A stretch of DNA of 45,316 bases. Source: Oscillospiraceae bacterium. Lineage in GTDB: Bacteria; Bacillota; Clostridia; Oscillospirales; Oscillospiraceae. Shown piece after piece: positions 6,605 to 14,843 of this stretch; position 1 is the first letter of the stretch; each line of letters opens with the position of its first letter. The translations under genes and the position numbers were made by a program. The notes below the pieces were generated by a model. It saw only the letters and a list, made by a program, of their open reading frames with translations, was not told where the DNA came from and searched no databases. The DNA lies in the NCBI GenBank assembly GCA_009782435.1, contig WRJA01000008.1, forward strand, positions 1-45,316, given 5' to 3'.

Positions 6605-8914
6605 ATGGACCGGATGACCGAACCGGAGATAAAGCAAAAACTGAGGGAAATGGCCGGGCGTATAAAGGAACTGCGCGAGATCGAAGGTCTGAGCACGGCG
6701 GAAATGGCCGCGAAAGCGGGGGTCGCGGAATCCGAATACGAGGATTGCGAGGCGGGGTCTGTCGACTTGAATTTCGCGTTTATTTACCGCTGCGCGACTG
6801 TTTTGGGCGTTGACGTCACCGATATTATAGAAGGAGCGAGCCCAAAGCTCAGTTCTTATACGCTGACGAGAAAAGGAGAGGGGCAGCGAATCGATAAGGC
6901 GCGGGGACTGGAATACTTCAACATGGCTCCGCTCTTTAAGAACAGGGCAGCCGAACCGCTGTGTGTTACGGCAAAGTTTATGCCCGAACAGCAAAACAGA
7001 GATATCGAGCTCACCACACACGAGGGGCAGGAATTCGACCTCGTGATAAAAGGCAGGCTCAAGGTGCAGGTGGGAGATCATACAGAGACCTTAAACGAGG
7101 GAGATACTATCTATTACGACAGCGCGACCCCTCACGGAATGATAGCCGTCGGCGGGGAGGACTGCATTTTTTACGCGATCGTATTGAATCCCGCGGGAGC
7201 GGGTTTGCGGGAAGAGCCGGCTGTTGAAGCGCCGCTCGAGCAAAAAACGCGAAAGAGTTCAGAGGAACCCGGATATTCCCCGGTATACGAAAACTTCATA
7301 ATAACCGAAGAAGATAAAAACGGCGCGTTGAAATCAATATCCTTTAAAGACGAGGATAAGTTCAATTTCGCTTTTGACGTGGTTGACGCCATTGCCCGGC
7401 GGAAGCCGAACAAGCTCGCGATGCTGCACGTCGACGGCCGAAAAACCGAGCGCTATTTCAGTTTCGGGGATATGAGCCGTTATTCGTCAAGGGCCGCCAA
7501 CTACTACAAGTCGCTGGGAATCAAGCGGGGAGACAGGGTTTTGCTGATACTCAAGCGACACTATCAATTTTGGTTTTCGATGTTGGGTCTGCATAAAATA
7601 GGCGCTGTCGCTATCCCCGCCCCCGTGCAGCTGACGGCCGGGGACCTTGAATACCGCTTCAACGCGGGCGGCATATCGGCGGTTTTGTGCACGTCGGACG
7701 GCACGACTGCAGACGAAGTCGACGCCGCGGCAAAGACGTCCCCGACGCTGCAAACAAAAATCATCGTGGGCGGCGCGCGGGAAAACTGGCACGATTTTGA
7801 CGAGGAATTCCGCCTGTTCGGCGACGAGTTCGTGCGCGCGTCCGGCGGCATGGATCCGTGCGGGGACGACCTGATGCTGATGTTTTTTACATCCGGCACG
7901 ACCGGGCATCCCAAAATGGCCGCTCATTCGTTCAAATATCCCTTGGGCCACTTCATCACGGCGAAGTACTGGCATTGCGTTAATCCGGACGGCCTGCATT
8001 TTACGATCTCCGATACCGGCTGGGCAAAAGCGATGTGGGGCAAGCTTTACGGGCAATGGCTCTGTGAGGCGGCGGTCTTTACCTATGATTTTGACCGTTT
8101 CGACGCGAATGACATAATGCCCATGTTCGCCAAATATAAAATAACGACCTTCTGCGCCCCGCCGACCATGTACAGGTTTTTTATCAAGCAGGATCTGTCG
8201 AAATTTGATCTGAGCGCGATAGAACACGCCTCGACTGCGGGGGAGGCGCTGAATCCGGAGGTTTTCCACCAATTCAAAAAAGCCACCGGTTTGTCCGTAA
8301 CGGAGGGGTTCGGGCAGTCCGAGAGCACGGTGATCATCGGAAACCTTGTCGGGACCAAGCCTCGTATCGGCTCCATGGGCAAGCCGACGCCGCTGTATGA
8401 TGTTGACCTGACGGACAGCGACGGGAAGAGCGTGAACGTGGGAGAGGTGGGCGAGATCGTTATCAAAATTGATAAGGGCCTGCCGTGCGGCCTCGCTTAC
8501 CGGTATTACATGGATGATGAAAAAACCGGGGAGACTTGGAGCGACGGGCTGTATCACACGGGAGACACCGCCTGGCGGGACGAGGACGGTTATTTCTGGT
8601 ATGTCGGCCGGGTGGACGATCTGATAAAATCCTCCGGCTACCGCATAGGGCCGTTTGAGATAGAAAGCGTCATAATGGAGCTGCCCTATGTGCTCGAATG
8701 CGGCGTTTCGGCGGTACCGGACGATACGCGCGGGCAAATAGTCAAAGCGAGCGTTGTTCTGACGGACGGTACGCAAGGCACGGAAGAACTGAAAAAGGAA
8801 ATACAGGAGTATGTAAAAAAGAAGACCGCCCCTTATAAATATCCGAGGATAGTGGTCTTCCGCGAGGAATTGCCTAAAACTATCAGCGGAAAAATACAAA
8901 GAAATCTGCTTTAA
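6605..8914 (+). CDS. Fusion: XRE-type HTH + cupin + AMP-forming acyl-CoA synthetase
   Basis: The 769-residue product has three parts. Residues about 15-75 form an HTH_3 (xre/cro) domain (RIKELREIEGLSTAEMAAKA, then FIYRCATVLGVDVTDI). Residues about 110-200 form a cupin_2 barrel (THEGQEFDLVIKGRLKVQVG, GDTIYYDSATPHGMIAVG) that may bind a small ligand. Residues about 240-769 form an ANL-superfamily ligase with the P-loop FFTSGTTGHPKMAAHS (about 424-440), the hinge region VGRVDDLIKSSGYRIGPFEI, and the C-terminal catalytic lysine in PKTISGKIQR. It resembles medium-chain or aromatic acyl-CoA synthetases that adenylate a carboxylate and transfer it to CoA. The start has a GGGGGATATATC ribosome binding region. 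It sits behind a T-box leader, linking it to amino-acid supply; a substrate derived from an amino acid is an inference. The HTH part could still act as a regulator. Confidence 0.9.
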   Translation: MDRMTEPEIKQKLREMAGRIKELREIEGLSTAEMAAKAGVAESEYEDCEAGSVDLNFAFIYRCATVLGVDVTDIIEGASPKLSSYTLTRKGEGQRIDKARGLEYFNMAPLFKNRAAEPLCVTAKFMPEQQNRDIELTTHEGQEFDLVIKGRLKVQVGDHTETLNEGDTIYYDSATPHGMIAVGGEDCIFYAIVLNPAGAGLREEPAVEAPLEQKTRKSSEEPGYSPVYENFIITEEDKNGALKSISFKDEDKFNFAFDVVDAIARRKPNKLAMLHVDGRKTERYFSFGDMSRYSSRAANYYKSLGIKRGDRVLLILKRHYQFWFSMLGLHKIGAVAIPAPVQLTAGDLEYRFNAGGISAVLCTSDGTTADEVDAAAKTSPTLQTKIIVGGARENWHDFDEEFRLFGDEFVRASGGMDPCGDDLMLMFFTSGTTGHPKMAAHSFKYPLGHFITAKYWHCVNPDGLHFTISDTGWAKAMWGKLYGQWLCEAAVFTYDFDRFDANDIMPMFAKYKITTFCAPPTMYRFFIKQDLSKFDLSAIEHASTAGEALNPEVFHQFKKATGLSVTEGFGQSESTVIIGNLVGTKPRIGSMGKPTPLYDVDLTDSDGKSVNVGEVGEIVIKIDKGLPCGLAYRYYMDDEKTGETWSDGLYHTGDTAWRDEDGYFWYVGRVDDLIKSSGYRIGPFEIESVIMELPYVLECGVSAVPDDTRGQIVKASVVLTDGTQGTEELKKEIQEYVKKKTAPYKYPRIVVFREELPKTISGKIQRNLL

Positions 8915-8932
8915 GCTGAAAAGGAGAAGATC

Positions 8933-9307
8933 GTGTTTAAATTCAACCACTTCAATTTTAACGTCCTCGATCTTGAAAAGAGCCTTAAATTCTATGCCGA
9001 AGCCTTGGACCTTGAACCGACGCGCTTTATCGAAGCCGATGACGGCTCTTTCAGGCTCGTCTTTTTGGGCGACGGCTCAAGCGATTTTACCTTGGAACTG
9101 ACATGGCTCAAAGACAGGGACAAACCCTATGACCTCGGCGAGTGCGAGTATCATCTTGCCTTTATGCCGGAAGACGCGGCAAAGGCGCGCGGGAGACACG
9201 AGGAGCTCGGTGTGATCTGCTTCGAAAACCATGATATGGGCATTTATTTCATAAACGATCCCGACGGTTACTGGATAGAAATTCTGCCCGGGAAACGGCC
9301 CGGGTAA
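8933..9307 (+). CDS. VOC-family (glyoxalase-like) protein
   Basis: This 124-residue protein has the paired beta-alpha-beta-beta-beta modules of the vicinal oxygen chelate fold. The metal-ligand pattern of glyoxalase I is visible: His in FKFNHFNFNV, Glu in DFTLELTWL, His in CEYHLAF, and Glu in GYWIEILPG. This makes a metal-dependent lactoylglutathione-lyase-like enzyme plausible, although the fold also serves dioxygenases and epimerases. It starts at GTG 8933 with AAGGAGA eight bases upstream, 18 bases after the ligase, so it shares the T-box transcript. Methylmalonyl-CoA epimerase or a tailoring role for the CoA ester made upstream are alternatives. Confidence 0.8.
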   Translation: MFKFNHFNFNVLDLEKSLKFYAEALDLEPTRFIEADDGSFRLVFLGDGSSDFTLELTWLKDRDKPYDLGECEYHLAFMPEDAAKARGRHEELGVICFENHDMGIYFINDPDGYWIEILPGKRPG

Positions 9308-9348
9308 AACGCGCGGCTTTGTCCGCAGAGCCGGCCGGGCGTGTTTTT
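9308..9348 (+). terminator. Probable terminator after VOC gene
   Basis: ACGC and GGCTTTG pair with CAGAGCC and GCGT across 9309-9342 with an unpaired GC-rich bulge, followed by TTTTT at 9344-9348. A new promoter follows at 9387, which supports an end here. Confidence 0.45.
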
Positions 9349-9386
9349 ATCTTCAACGGAGCGAAGGCGCGGGATACGGCAAATGC

Positions 9387-9415
9387 TTGCATTCGTCGAC
9401 CGCCGCGCTTATAAT
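9387..9415 (+). promoter_or_regulatory. Promoter of eutH-like gene
   Basis: TTGCAT (9387-9392) and TATAAT (9410-9415) are separated by 17 bases. The leader of about 85 bases contains a very stable hairpin, GCGGCCGG at 9447-9454 with CCGGCCGC at 9465-9472. Confidence 0.65.
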
Positions 9416-9506
9416 AAATAAGGCGAAGGCTGTCGGCGCGGCGGGAGCGGCCGGCCGCTTCAAACCGGCCGCCGGCGTTCGAAATCGGGGAAAGGAGGCG
9501 CGCTTT

Positions 9507-10631
9507 ATGGTCATAAAACAGATCATCATGGTGATAACCTGCGTGTTTTTTGTTCTGGGCGCGATCGACTATTTTTTAAACAGCCGTTTCGGACTCGGCG
9601 CGGAATTCAAGCGCGCTTTCAATATGGCGGGACCCATCATTTTGGCTTCGGTCGGAAATGTCTGCATCGCGCCGTTTATAGGCGTCGCGTGTCTGCCCGT
9701 CGTCGGCCCCGTGCTTCGTTTCATAGGCGCGGACCCCGCTGTTTTCCCGGCTTTGCTCTTCGCGCCGGACAGCGGATACCGCACGGCGATGGCGGTCGCC
9801 GACAACGCCGCCGTCGGAGCTTGGGCGGGCTGCGTCGTTTGCGCCATGATAGGCGGGCTTATCACCTTCAGCATACCGAGCGCTTTGGGAATCATAAAAA
9901 AGCGCGATCACCGCTACTTCTCGATAGGCTGCATGTCGGGGCTTATTTCCACTCCTTTTGCCTGTATAGCGGGCGGATTGGTCGCGGCCCTCGATATTCG
10001 GCTGCTTCTGCTGAACATGACTGTGCCGATAGTCATTACGCTCATTATTATCTTCCTGCTGTGGAAAGTCCCGGATTTCGCGATCAGGGCTTTTGTGATT
10101 TTCGGGCGGCTTATAATGCTCATGATCTTGACCGGCCTGACGCTCGCCGTGATCGAAAAACTGACGGGCCTTACTTTGGTCAAGGGACTCAACCCTCTCT
10201 CGGAGGGGTTTTCGGTCATAGGCACCGTACTTGTTACGATCGCCGGGATATTGACCATGACCAGGGTCATTCGCGCGCTTTTCGGAAAACCTCTGCACAG
10301 GCTTGCCGAACGTATGGGGATAGACGACTATTCGCTCATCGCTATACTGCTGAGCGTATGCACGGTAGTCGCGGGGTATATCGACTTCCATAAAATGAAC
10401 AACAAGGGAAAAGTCGTGTTCGCCGCCGTCGTAGCCTCGGCGGCCAACGTTTTAGGCGCTCATTTGGGATTTATCGGCGTATACGCTCCCGAAATGCTGC
10501 CGCCCATGATAGCGGCAAAAATCTTTGCCGGCATAGTCGCCGTCCCGCTCTCTTTGCTGTTCTGCCGCCGAATACTGACCCGCGAGGAGGCCAAGGCCGT
10601 TTTGTCGCAAGAGGACTACGGCGCCGAATGA
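9507..10631 (+). CDS. EutH-family permease (ethanolamine transporter-like)
   Basis: This polytopic membrane protein of 374 residues has about ten hydrophobic segments and matches EutH along its length. Examples are GPVLRFIGADPAVFPALLFA, the ITFSIPSALGIIKKRDHRYF stretch, the following TPFACIAGGLVA, and the C-terminal AANVLGAHLGF. EutH proteins pass ethanolamine or ethanolammonium across the membrane. The frame is open from 9387, but the promoter at 9387-9415 and the AAAGGAGG site at 9491-9498 place the start at ATG 9507. No other eut genes (ammonia lyase, microcompartment shell) are present. The neighbours are an acyl-CoA synthetase, a DMT transporter and a Tyr-T-box symporter, so its substrate may be another primary amine. 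That substrate is a guess. Confidence 0.8.
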   Translation: MVIKQIIMVITCVFFVLGAIDYFLNSRFGLGAEFKRAFNMAGPIILASVGNVCIAPFIGVACLPVVGPVLRFIGADPAVFPALLFAPDSGYRTAMAVADNAAVGAWAGCVVCAMIGGLITFSIPSALGIIKKRDHRYFSIGCMSGLISTPFACIAGGLVAALDIRLLLLNMTVPIVITLIIIFLLWKVPDFAIRAFVIFGRLIMLMILTGLTLAVIEKLTGLTLVKGLNPLSEGFSVIGTVLVTIAGILTMTRVIRALFGKPLHRLAERMGIDDYSLIAILLSVCTVVAGYIDFHKMNNKGKVVFAAVVASAANVLGAHLGFIGVYAPEMLPPMIAAKIFAGIVAVPLSLLFCRRILTREEAKAVLSQEDYGAE

Positions 10632-10684
10632 CAGGGCGTCGGCCTCTTTCGAATCCAAAAGCCGGTTAAAAAGGAATTATTCGC

Positions 10685-11539
10685 ATGAGACAAAAATATT
10701 GGATATTTGCGTTGGTGACTGTGTTTTTTTGGGCTTCCGCGTCCGTTTTGCTCAGACTTACATACGGGAGTTACAGCGCCGTTACGCTTGCCGCCGCCCG
10801 CTGTTGGATCGCCTCGATCATTTTGCTGATCGTTTGTTTCGTCAAAAAAATGCCCCCGCCCAAACCGCGCGATATACCGATATTTTTTGTCGCCGGAGCG
10901 GTCGGGTTTACATTTTACACCACTGTCTTCAATATTGGTTTTTCAATGGTGACCGCCGCCACCGGCAATGTGGTGATGTCTGCCGGCCCTGTTTTTGCCG
11001 CTGTGCTCGCGCGTTTTTTCTTTAAAGAGCGCATACGCCCCTTGGGCTGGGTCTTCACGGGCGTCTCCTTCGGCGGGATACTGATACTTATGCTTTGGAA
11101 CGGCGTTTTGTCGATCAACATCGGCGTGCTTTGGGTCTTGCTTGCCGCGGCTCTTTTGAGTTCTTATAATCTGATCCAGCGGAAGCTGACCCGGAGTTAC
11201 GCGCCGCTGCAGTGCAGCGCTTACAGCTTGGCCGCCGCCTCTGTTCTTATGATACCTTTTCTGCCGGCCGCCGTACGCGACACGCTCACGGCGGCTCCGG
11301 CGGCTGTTGTGACCCTTATTTATCTCAGCGCTTGCTCAAGCTCCGTCGCTTATCTGTTTTGGTCAAAGGCGTTCTCCCTTGCCAAACGTACCGCGGACGT
11401 GACGAATTTCCTGTATCTTCCGCCGTTTATCGCGACCTTGCTCGCCTTTGTTCTTTTTCATGAGGTACCGGACTGGGGGACCGCTGTCGGCGGCGCGATC
11501 ATCCTGTTCGGGATTTGGATGTTCCAAAAAAAGGCGTAG
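10685..11539 (+). CDS. EamA/DMT-family transporter
   Basis: This 284-residue protein has ten predicted transmembrane helices in two EamA repeats. The first repeat contains ITLAAARCWIASIILLIVCF-like helices and FYTTVFNIGFSMVTAATGNV; the second has SYNLIQRKLTRSYAPLQCSA and the final FHEVPDWGTAVGGAIILFGI. Proteins of this family (RhaT, YdcZ and the amino-acid exporters YdeD and RhtA) export metabolites or amino acids; no substrate can be assigned. An AAAGGAA site lies nine bases before ATG 10685. It follows the eutH-like gene by 53 bases and is probably co-transcribed. Confidence 0.85.
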   Translation: MRQKYWIFALVTVFFWASASVLLRLTYGSYSAVTLAAARCWIASIILLIVCFVKKMPPPKPRDIPIFFVAGAVGFTFYTTVFNIGFSMVTAATGNVVMSAGPVFAAVLARFFFKERIRPLGWVFTGVSFGGILILMLWNGVLSINIGVLWVLLAAALLSSYNLIQRKLTRSYAPLQCSAYSLAAASVLMIPFLPAAVRDTLTAAPAAVVTLIYLSACSSSVAYLFWSKAFSLAKRTADVTNFLYLPPFIATLLAFVLFHEVPDWGTAVGGAIILFGIWMFQKKA

Positions 11540-11663
11540 CCTTGAAGGAGCCGGACACGAAATTCCGCGGTGTAGACAGGGAATGATCCGGTTTTGGATA
11601 TTGTAACGAATATGGCTTTTTCCCCGGAGTTATTTTTGTTTATCGCGACCGGGGGCGTTGATA

Positions 11664-11692
11664 TTGACAATAAGCGGATTTTGGGTTAATAT
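11664..11692 (+). promoter_or_regulatory. Promoter of Tyr T-box transcript
   Basis: TTGACA (11664-11669) and TAATAT (11687-11692) are separated by 17 bases, just upstream of stem I. The 120 bases between the DMT gene and this promoter show nothing else recognisable. Confidence 0.8.
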
Positions 11693-11706
11693 AGGCCGAA
11701 CAAAGG

Positions 11707-11979
11707 CAATGACCGGGAAAAAGTAACCTGATACAGATCCTCTCAGAGAGTCGGCGGCCGGTGAAAGCCGATGGGGAAAGATCGGGCGAATACATCCCGA
11801 GAGCCGCGCGCCGAAACACATCGGACCCATGCAGGTAGGCCGCGACGGGATCGCCCGTTACAGCGAACGGAGTATGACTGTACTCTTTGAGCGCGTGAGC
11901 CGCGAGGCCGCGCGGAACTGAGGTGGTACCGCGGTTATTCAGCCGCCCTCGGATAATAAACGTCCGGAGGCGGTTTTTT
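11707..11979 (+). promoter_or_regulatory. Tyrosine-specific T-box leader
   Basis: Stem I is well formed. The lower helix CGGGA/TCCCG (11714-11718 with 11794-11798) encloses a specifier loop whose 5' side carries AGTA (11722-11725) and whose 3' side reads CGAATACA. Above it are CCTGAT/ATCGGG and TCCTC/GGGGA, the AGAGAG bulge, and TCGGC/GCCGA with a GGTG loop. The GAA-codon-A arrangement places the specifier at TAC, 11791-11793, which is tyrosine. The T-box GAGGTGGTACCGCGG lies at 11920-11934, and its UGGU matches the A discriminator of tRNA-Tyr. The terminator pairs CCGCCCTCGGA (11943-11953) with TCCGGAGGCGG (11963-11973), followed by six Ts. Tyrosine shortage should therefore switch on the downstream symporter. 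Confidence 0.92.
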
Positions 11980-12014
11980 CGCGTCTTTTCCGGAAAATGA
12001 AAGGTGTGTCTGAA

Positions 12015-13559
12015 GTGTTCATCAAAGTATTCCTGCTCGTTGTCTTCTTCTCCGTTACTGTTTTTATCGGTCTTCGATTCCGAAGCAAGGCCGCCGACGT
12101 GAGCGGTTTTGTTCTGGGAGGGCGGTCCGTCGGCCCTTGGCTCACCGCCTTCGCTTACGGGACCTCGTATTTTTCAGCCGTGGTTTTCGTCGGATACGCG
12201 GGTCAGTTCGGCTGGAGATTCGGATTGTCGTCGACATGGATAGGGCTCGGGAACGCGCTTATCGGCTCTTTATTGCCTTGGGTGATACTCGGGCGTCGCA
12301 CGAGGATAATGACAAGGCATCTGAGATCCGCGACCATGCCCGAATTCTTCGGCGCCCGCTACGGCTCGAAGGGACTGAAGGTCGGAGCCTCGGTTATTAT
12401 ATTCATTTTTCTGATACCGTACACAGCTTCGCTTTACAACGGCCTGTCCCGGCTTTTCGCTATGGCTTTCAGCGTTGATTTTACCGTATGTATCGCGGCG
12501 ATGGCGATCTTGACCGGCGTATACGTGATAGCGGGAGGTTATTTCGCGACCGCCGTCAACGACTTCATACAGGGCATAATAATGCTTGTCGGGATAGTCG
12601 CTGTCATTGGCGCTGTGCTGAGCGACAACGGAGGCTTCGCCGCGGCGATAGATTCGCTGTCCCGGGCGCAAGACATGAGCGTGTCCTCGTCGCCCGGGGT
12701 GTTCGCGTCATTTTTCGGCCCGGATCCTCTCAATCTTCTCGGGGTCGTGATACTCACCTCGCTCGGCACATGGGGGCTTCCTCAAATGGTGCAGAAATTT
12801 TATGCCATACAGTCGGAAAAAGCGATTTTCAAAGGCACCGTTATTTCAACGTTCTTCGCCGTCGTGATAGCCGGAGGCTGCTATTTCTTAGGCGGTTTCG
12901 GCAGACTTTACTCCGGGGTCATCGACGTGGCGGCTTCAGGTTACGATTCGGTCATCCCGACCATGCTCTCGGGCTTCTCGCCGCTTTTGATAGGCGTTAT
13001 CATCGTGCTTGTCCTCTCGGCGTCCATGTCCACTTTGTCCTCTCTTGTCATAACTTCGTCCTCGACCTTTACGCTTGATTTTCTCAAAGGCAATATAATA
13101 AAAAATATGAACGAAAAAAAGCAGCTTCTCACAATAAGACTGCTTATCGTAGTGTTCATCCTCATCTCGGCGGTCATAGCGGCCGTTCAATACAAAAGCG
13201 GCGTCACCTTTATCGCGCAGCTCATGGGCATATCGTGGGGAGCGCTTGCCGGGGCGTTTTTGGCGCCTTTCCTTTTCGGATTGTACCTTAAACGCTCAAG
13301 CAAAGCGGCGGTGTGCTGCTGCTTTTTGTTCAGCTGCCTGTTTATGAGCGCGAACATACTTTTCAGAAGCTCGTTCCCTGTGCTTCTGCAATCGCCCATA
13401 AATGCCGGAGCCTTTGCCATGCTGGCCGGCTTTGTGATTATGCCGCTTGTCAGCGCGATCTTCCCGGCCGCAGATACAGAGCGTGTCGAGGCCTGCTTCT
13501 CATGTTATGAGGAAACTGTGACCGTTAAAATACGTCAGGACCTCGGCGCGTCGGATTGA
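12015..13559 (+). CDS. Sodium:solute symporter (SSS family), predicted tyrosine-responsive
   Basis: This membrane protein of about 514 residues has some 13 hydrophobic helices and the SSS hallmarks. It has a GGRSVGPWLTAFAYGTSYFS segment after helix 1, the R-x-x-T-x-P-E-F-F-G-x-R motif in HLRSATMPEFFGARYG, and SASMSTLSSLVITSSSTFTLD in the sodium-site helix. It is closest to the PutP/PanF group, which couples Na+ to uptake of amino acids or vitamins. The frame begins at ATG 11997, but that ATG has no ribosome binding site and sits just after the T-box terminator. GAAAGGTG at 11999-12006 fits GTG 12015 better. The Tyr T-box predicts uptake of tyrosine or a tyrosine-yielding compound. Confidence 0.88.
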   Translation: MFIKVFLLVVFFSVTVFIGLRFRSKAADVSGFVLGGRSVGPWLTAFAYGTSYFSAVVFVGYAGQFGWRFGLSSTWIGLGNALIGSLLPWVILGRRTRIMTRHLRSATMPEFFGARYGSKGLKVGASVIIFIFLIPYTASLYNGLSRLFAMAFSVDFTVCIAAMAILTGVYVIAGGYFATAVNDFIQGIIMLVGIVAVIGAVLSDNGGFAAAIDSLSRAQDMSVSSSPGVFASFFGPDPLNLLGVVILTSLGTWGLPQMVQKFYAIQSEKAIFKGTVISTFFAVVIAGGCYFLGGFGRLYSGVIDVAASGYDSVIPTMLSGFSPLLIGVIIVLVLSASMSTLSSLVITSSSTFTLDFLKGNIIKNMNEKKQLLTIRLLIVVFILISAVIAAVQYKSGVTFIAQLMGISWGALAGAFLAPFLFGLYLKRSSKAAVCCCFLFSCLFMSANILFRSSFPVLLQSPINAGAFAMLAGFVIMPLVSAIFPAADTERVEACFSCYEETVTVKIRQDLGASD

Positions 13560-13628
13560 TTTCCGCAGCTTCTGTCCGAAGAAACAAGGCCCGGCCGAAG
13601 CGAGGGGATGCCTCCGGCCGGAAAAAAA

Positions 13629-13657
13629 TTGACTTTCATAAGCTTATTGTTTAAAGT
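13629..13657 (+). promoter_or_regulatory. Promoter of SDR gene with embedded palindrome
   Basis: TTGACT (13629-13634) and TAAAGT (13652-13657) are separated by 17 bases. A perfect 10-base palindrome, ATAAGCTTAT (13638-13647), sits in the spacer, flanked by ACTTT and AAAGT in inverted orientation, so an operator is plausible. Confidence 0.65.
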
Positions 13658-13724
13658 TAAAGCGAAATCTGTGCCTGTATTTTCCCGCTTTCAGGCATTG
13701 TGTATTTTTGGAAGGAGCGTGTGT

Positions 13725-14489
13725 ATGAAACGTTTGGAGAACAAAGTCGTCATAGTGACGGGAGCGACGTCCGGCATCGGAAAGGCTCAGGCGATCGTCA
13801 TGGCAAAAGAAGGGGCGAGAGTGGTTTGCGGAGGCAGAAACGCCGAGCGTATGGACCTGGTCCTGAAAACCATCAAGGACAACGGCGACAAAGCCACAGG
13901 ACTTATATCGGACGTCTCCCGCAACGAAGATTGCGTCGCCTTGGCTGAACTCGCAATCAAGACATACGGGACTGTTGACGTGCTCTGCAACACGGCGGGC
14001 GTTTTTGATTTTTTCAAAAAAACGCTCGATCAAACGCCGGAAGGCTGGGATGAAATGCTGGACGTGGACGTTAAGGGCGTGTTTATGATGACCCGCGCCT
14101 GTCTGCCCGAAATGCTCAAAAAGAAATCGGGCGTTATTATAAATATATCGTCCATCGCCGGCCTGAACGCCACCGACGGCGGCGTCGCTTACGTGACGGC
14201 GAAGCACGCGGTAAACGGTTATACGAAGCAGCTTTGCATCGACCACGCGCAGGACGGCATCCGCGCGAACTCTCTTTGCGTCGGGATGTGCAAAACGCCG
14301 CTTTTGGACGAAGTATTCGAACGAGACCCGAGAGAGCGCACCAAGGTCTTGGGGCTTATTCCCTGTAATTTCTTGGGCACCGGGGAAGATGTGGCATATC
14401 TGTCCGTGTTTCTGTCGACCGACGAGGCAAAATGGATAAACGGCTCTGTCATCTCCATAGACGGCGGCCAAAACGCAAAAGGCTGTTAG
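13725..14489 (+). CDS. Short-chain dehydrogenase/reductase
   Basis: This 254-residue classical SDR has the cofactor motif VTGATSGIGKA (TGxxxGxG) near the N-terminus, the CNTAGV (NNAG-like) strand, the catalytic Ser in INISSIAG, and the YxxxK motif as YVTAKHAV. GGRNAERM after beta-2 suggests NADP(H) binding through the Arg. The C-terminus SVISIDGGQNAKGC is typical of the FabG-like group. The start at ATG 13725 has GAAGGAG nine bases upstream; the longer frame from 13608 lies partly upstream of the promoter and is not used. The alcohol or ketone substrate is unknown. Confidence 0.92.
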   Translation: MKRLENKVVIVTGATSGIGKAQAIVMAKEGARVVCGGRNAERMDLVLKTIKDNGDKATGLISDVSRNEDCVALAELAIKTYGTVDVLCNTAGVFDFFKKTLDQTPEGWDEMLDVDVKGVFMMTRACLPEMLKKKSGVIINISSIAGLNATDGGVAYVTAKHAVNGYTKQLCIDHAQDGIRANSLCVGMCKTPLLDEVFERDPRERTKVLGLIPCNFLGTGEDVAYLSVFLSTDEAKWINGSVISIDGGQNAKGC

Positions 14490-14501
14490 AGAGCGCATCC
14501 G

Positions 14502-14843
14502 ATGTTAATTGTCGAGAAAATCACGATCGACGAGTTATGCGCTATGGGTTCAAATATGTCGGACCCTCTTGTGAAATGTGTTATCGACGTTGCGCGGCGG
14601 TTGCTTGTCGCAGGCGCGGGACTTCACTCGGATGAGGAATATTTTTTGCTCGAAAAAGGCTCAGCGCAAGCGGATCTTTGGGGTATTAACCTTTGGCCCG
14701 AATCTTTCGGAACGGATGATTTCGTGGAGTTTGACTCAATGATAAATATAAGGCCCGCGCAAAACAACCGTTCCCGAGGCGTCGATAACCCGGCAATCAG
14801 GGAGCTTATATACGAAATAGTGGCGGAAAAAATCGATGGATGA
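14502..14843 (+). CDS. DUF5674 family protein
   Basis: This 113-residue protein has the conserved core of DUF5674: a DEEYFLLEKGSAQADLWGIN segment followed by LWPE, then FVEFDSMINIRPAQNNRSRG and VDNPAIRELIYEIV. The invariant-looking D-L-W-G-I-N and E-F-D-S-M-I-N-I-R-P-x-x-x-N-R-S-R blocks are all present. No function is known for the family. It starts 12 bases after the SDR stop, and its 3' end overlaps the next gene by 8 bases, which indicates translational coupling with that partner. Confidence 0.8.
   Translation: MLIVEKITIDELCAMGSNMSDPLVKCVIDVARRLLVAGAGLHSDEEYFLLEKGSAQADLWGINLWPESFGTDDFVEFDSMINIRPAQNNRSRGVDNPAIRELIYEIVAEKIDG

Noticed and set aside
7487-8950. 487-codon open frame on the minus strand
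   Set aside because: It is the antisense shadow of the ANL ligase gene, low in hydrophobic periodicity and without domain motifs; GC-rich codons produce such frames.
9576-10391. 271-codon minus-strand frame in eutH
   Set aside because: Highly charged, motif-free product opposite a clear membrane protein gene; a shadow.
11997-11999. ATG 11997 as the symporter start
   Set aside because: No ribosome binding site lies upstream; GAAAGGTG after it fits GTG 12015. Not fully excluded.
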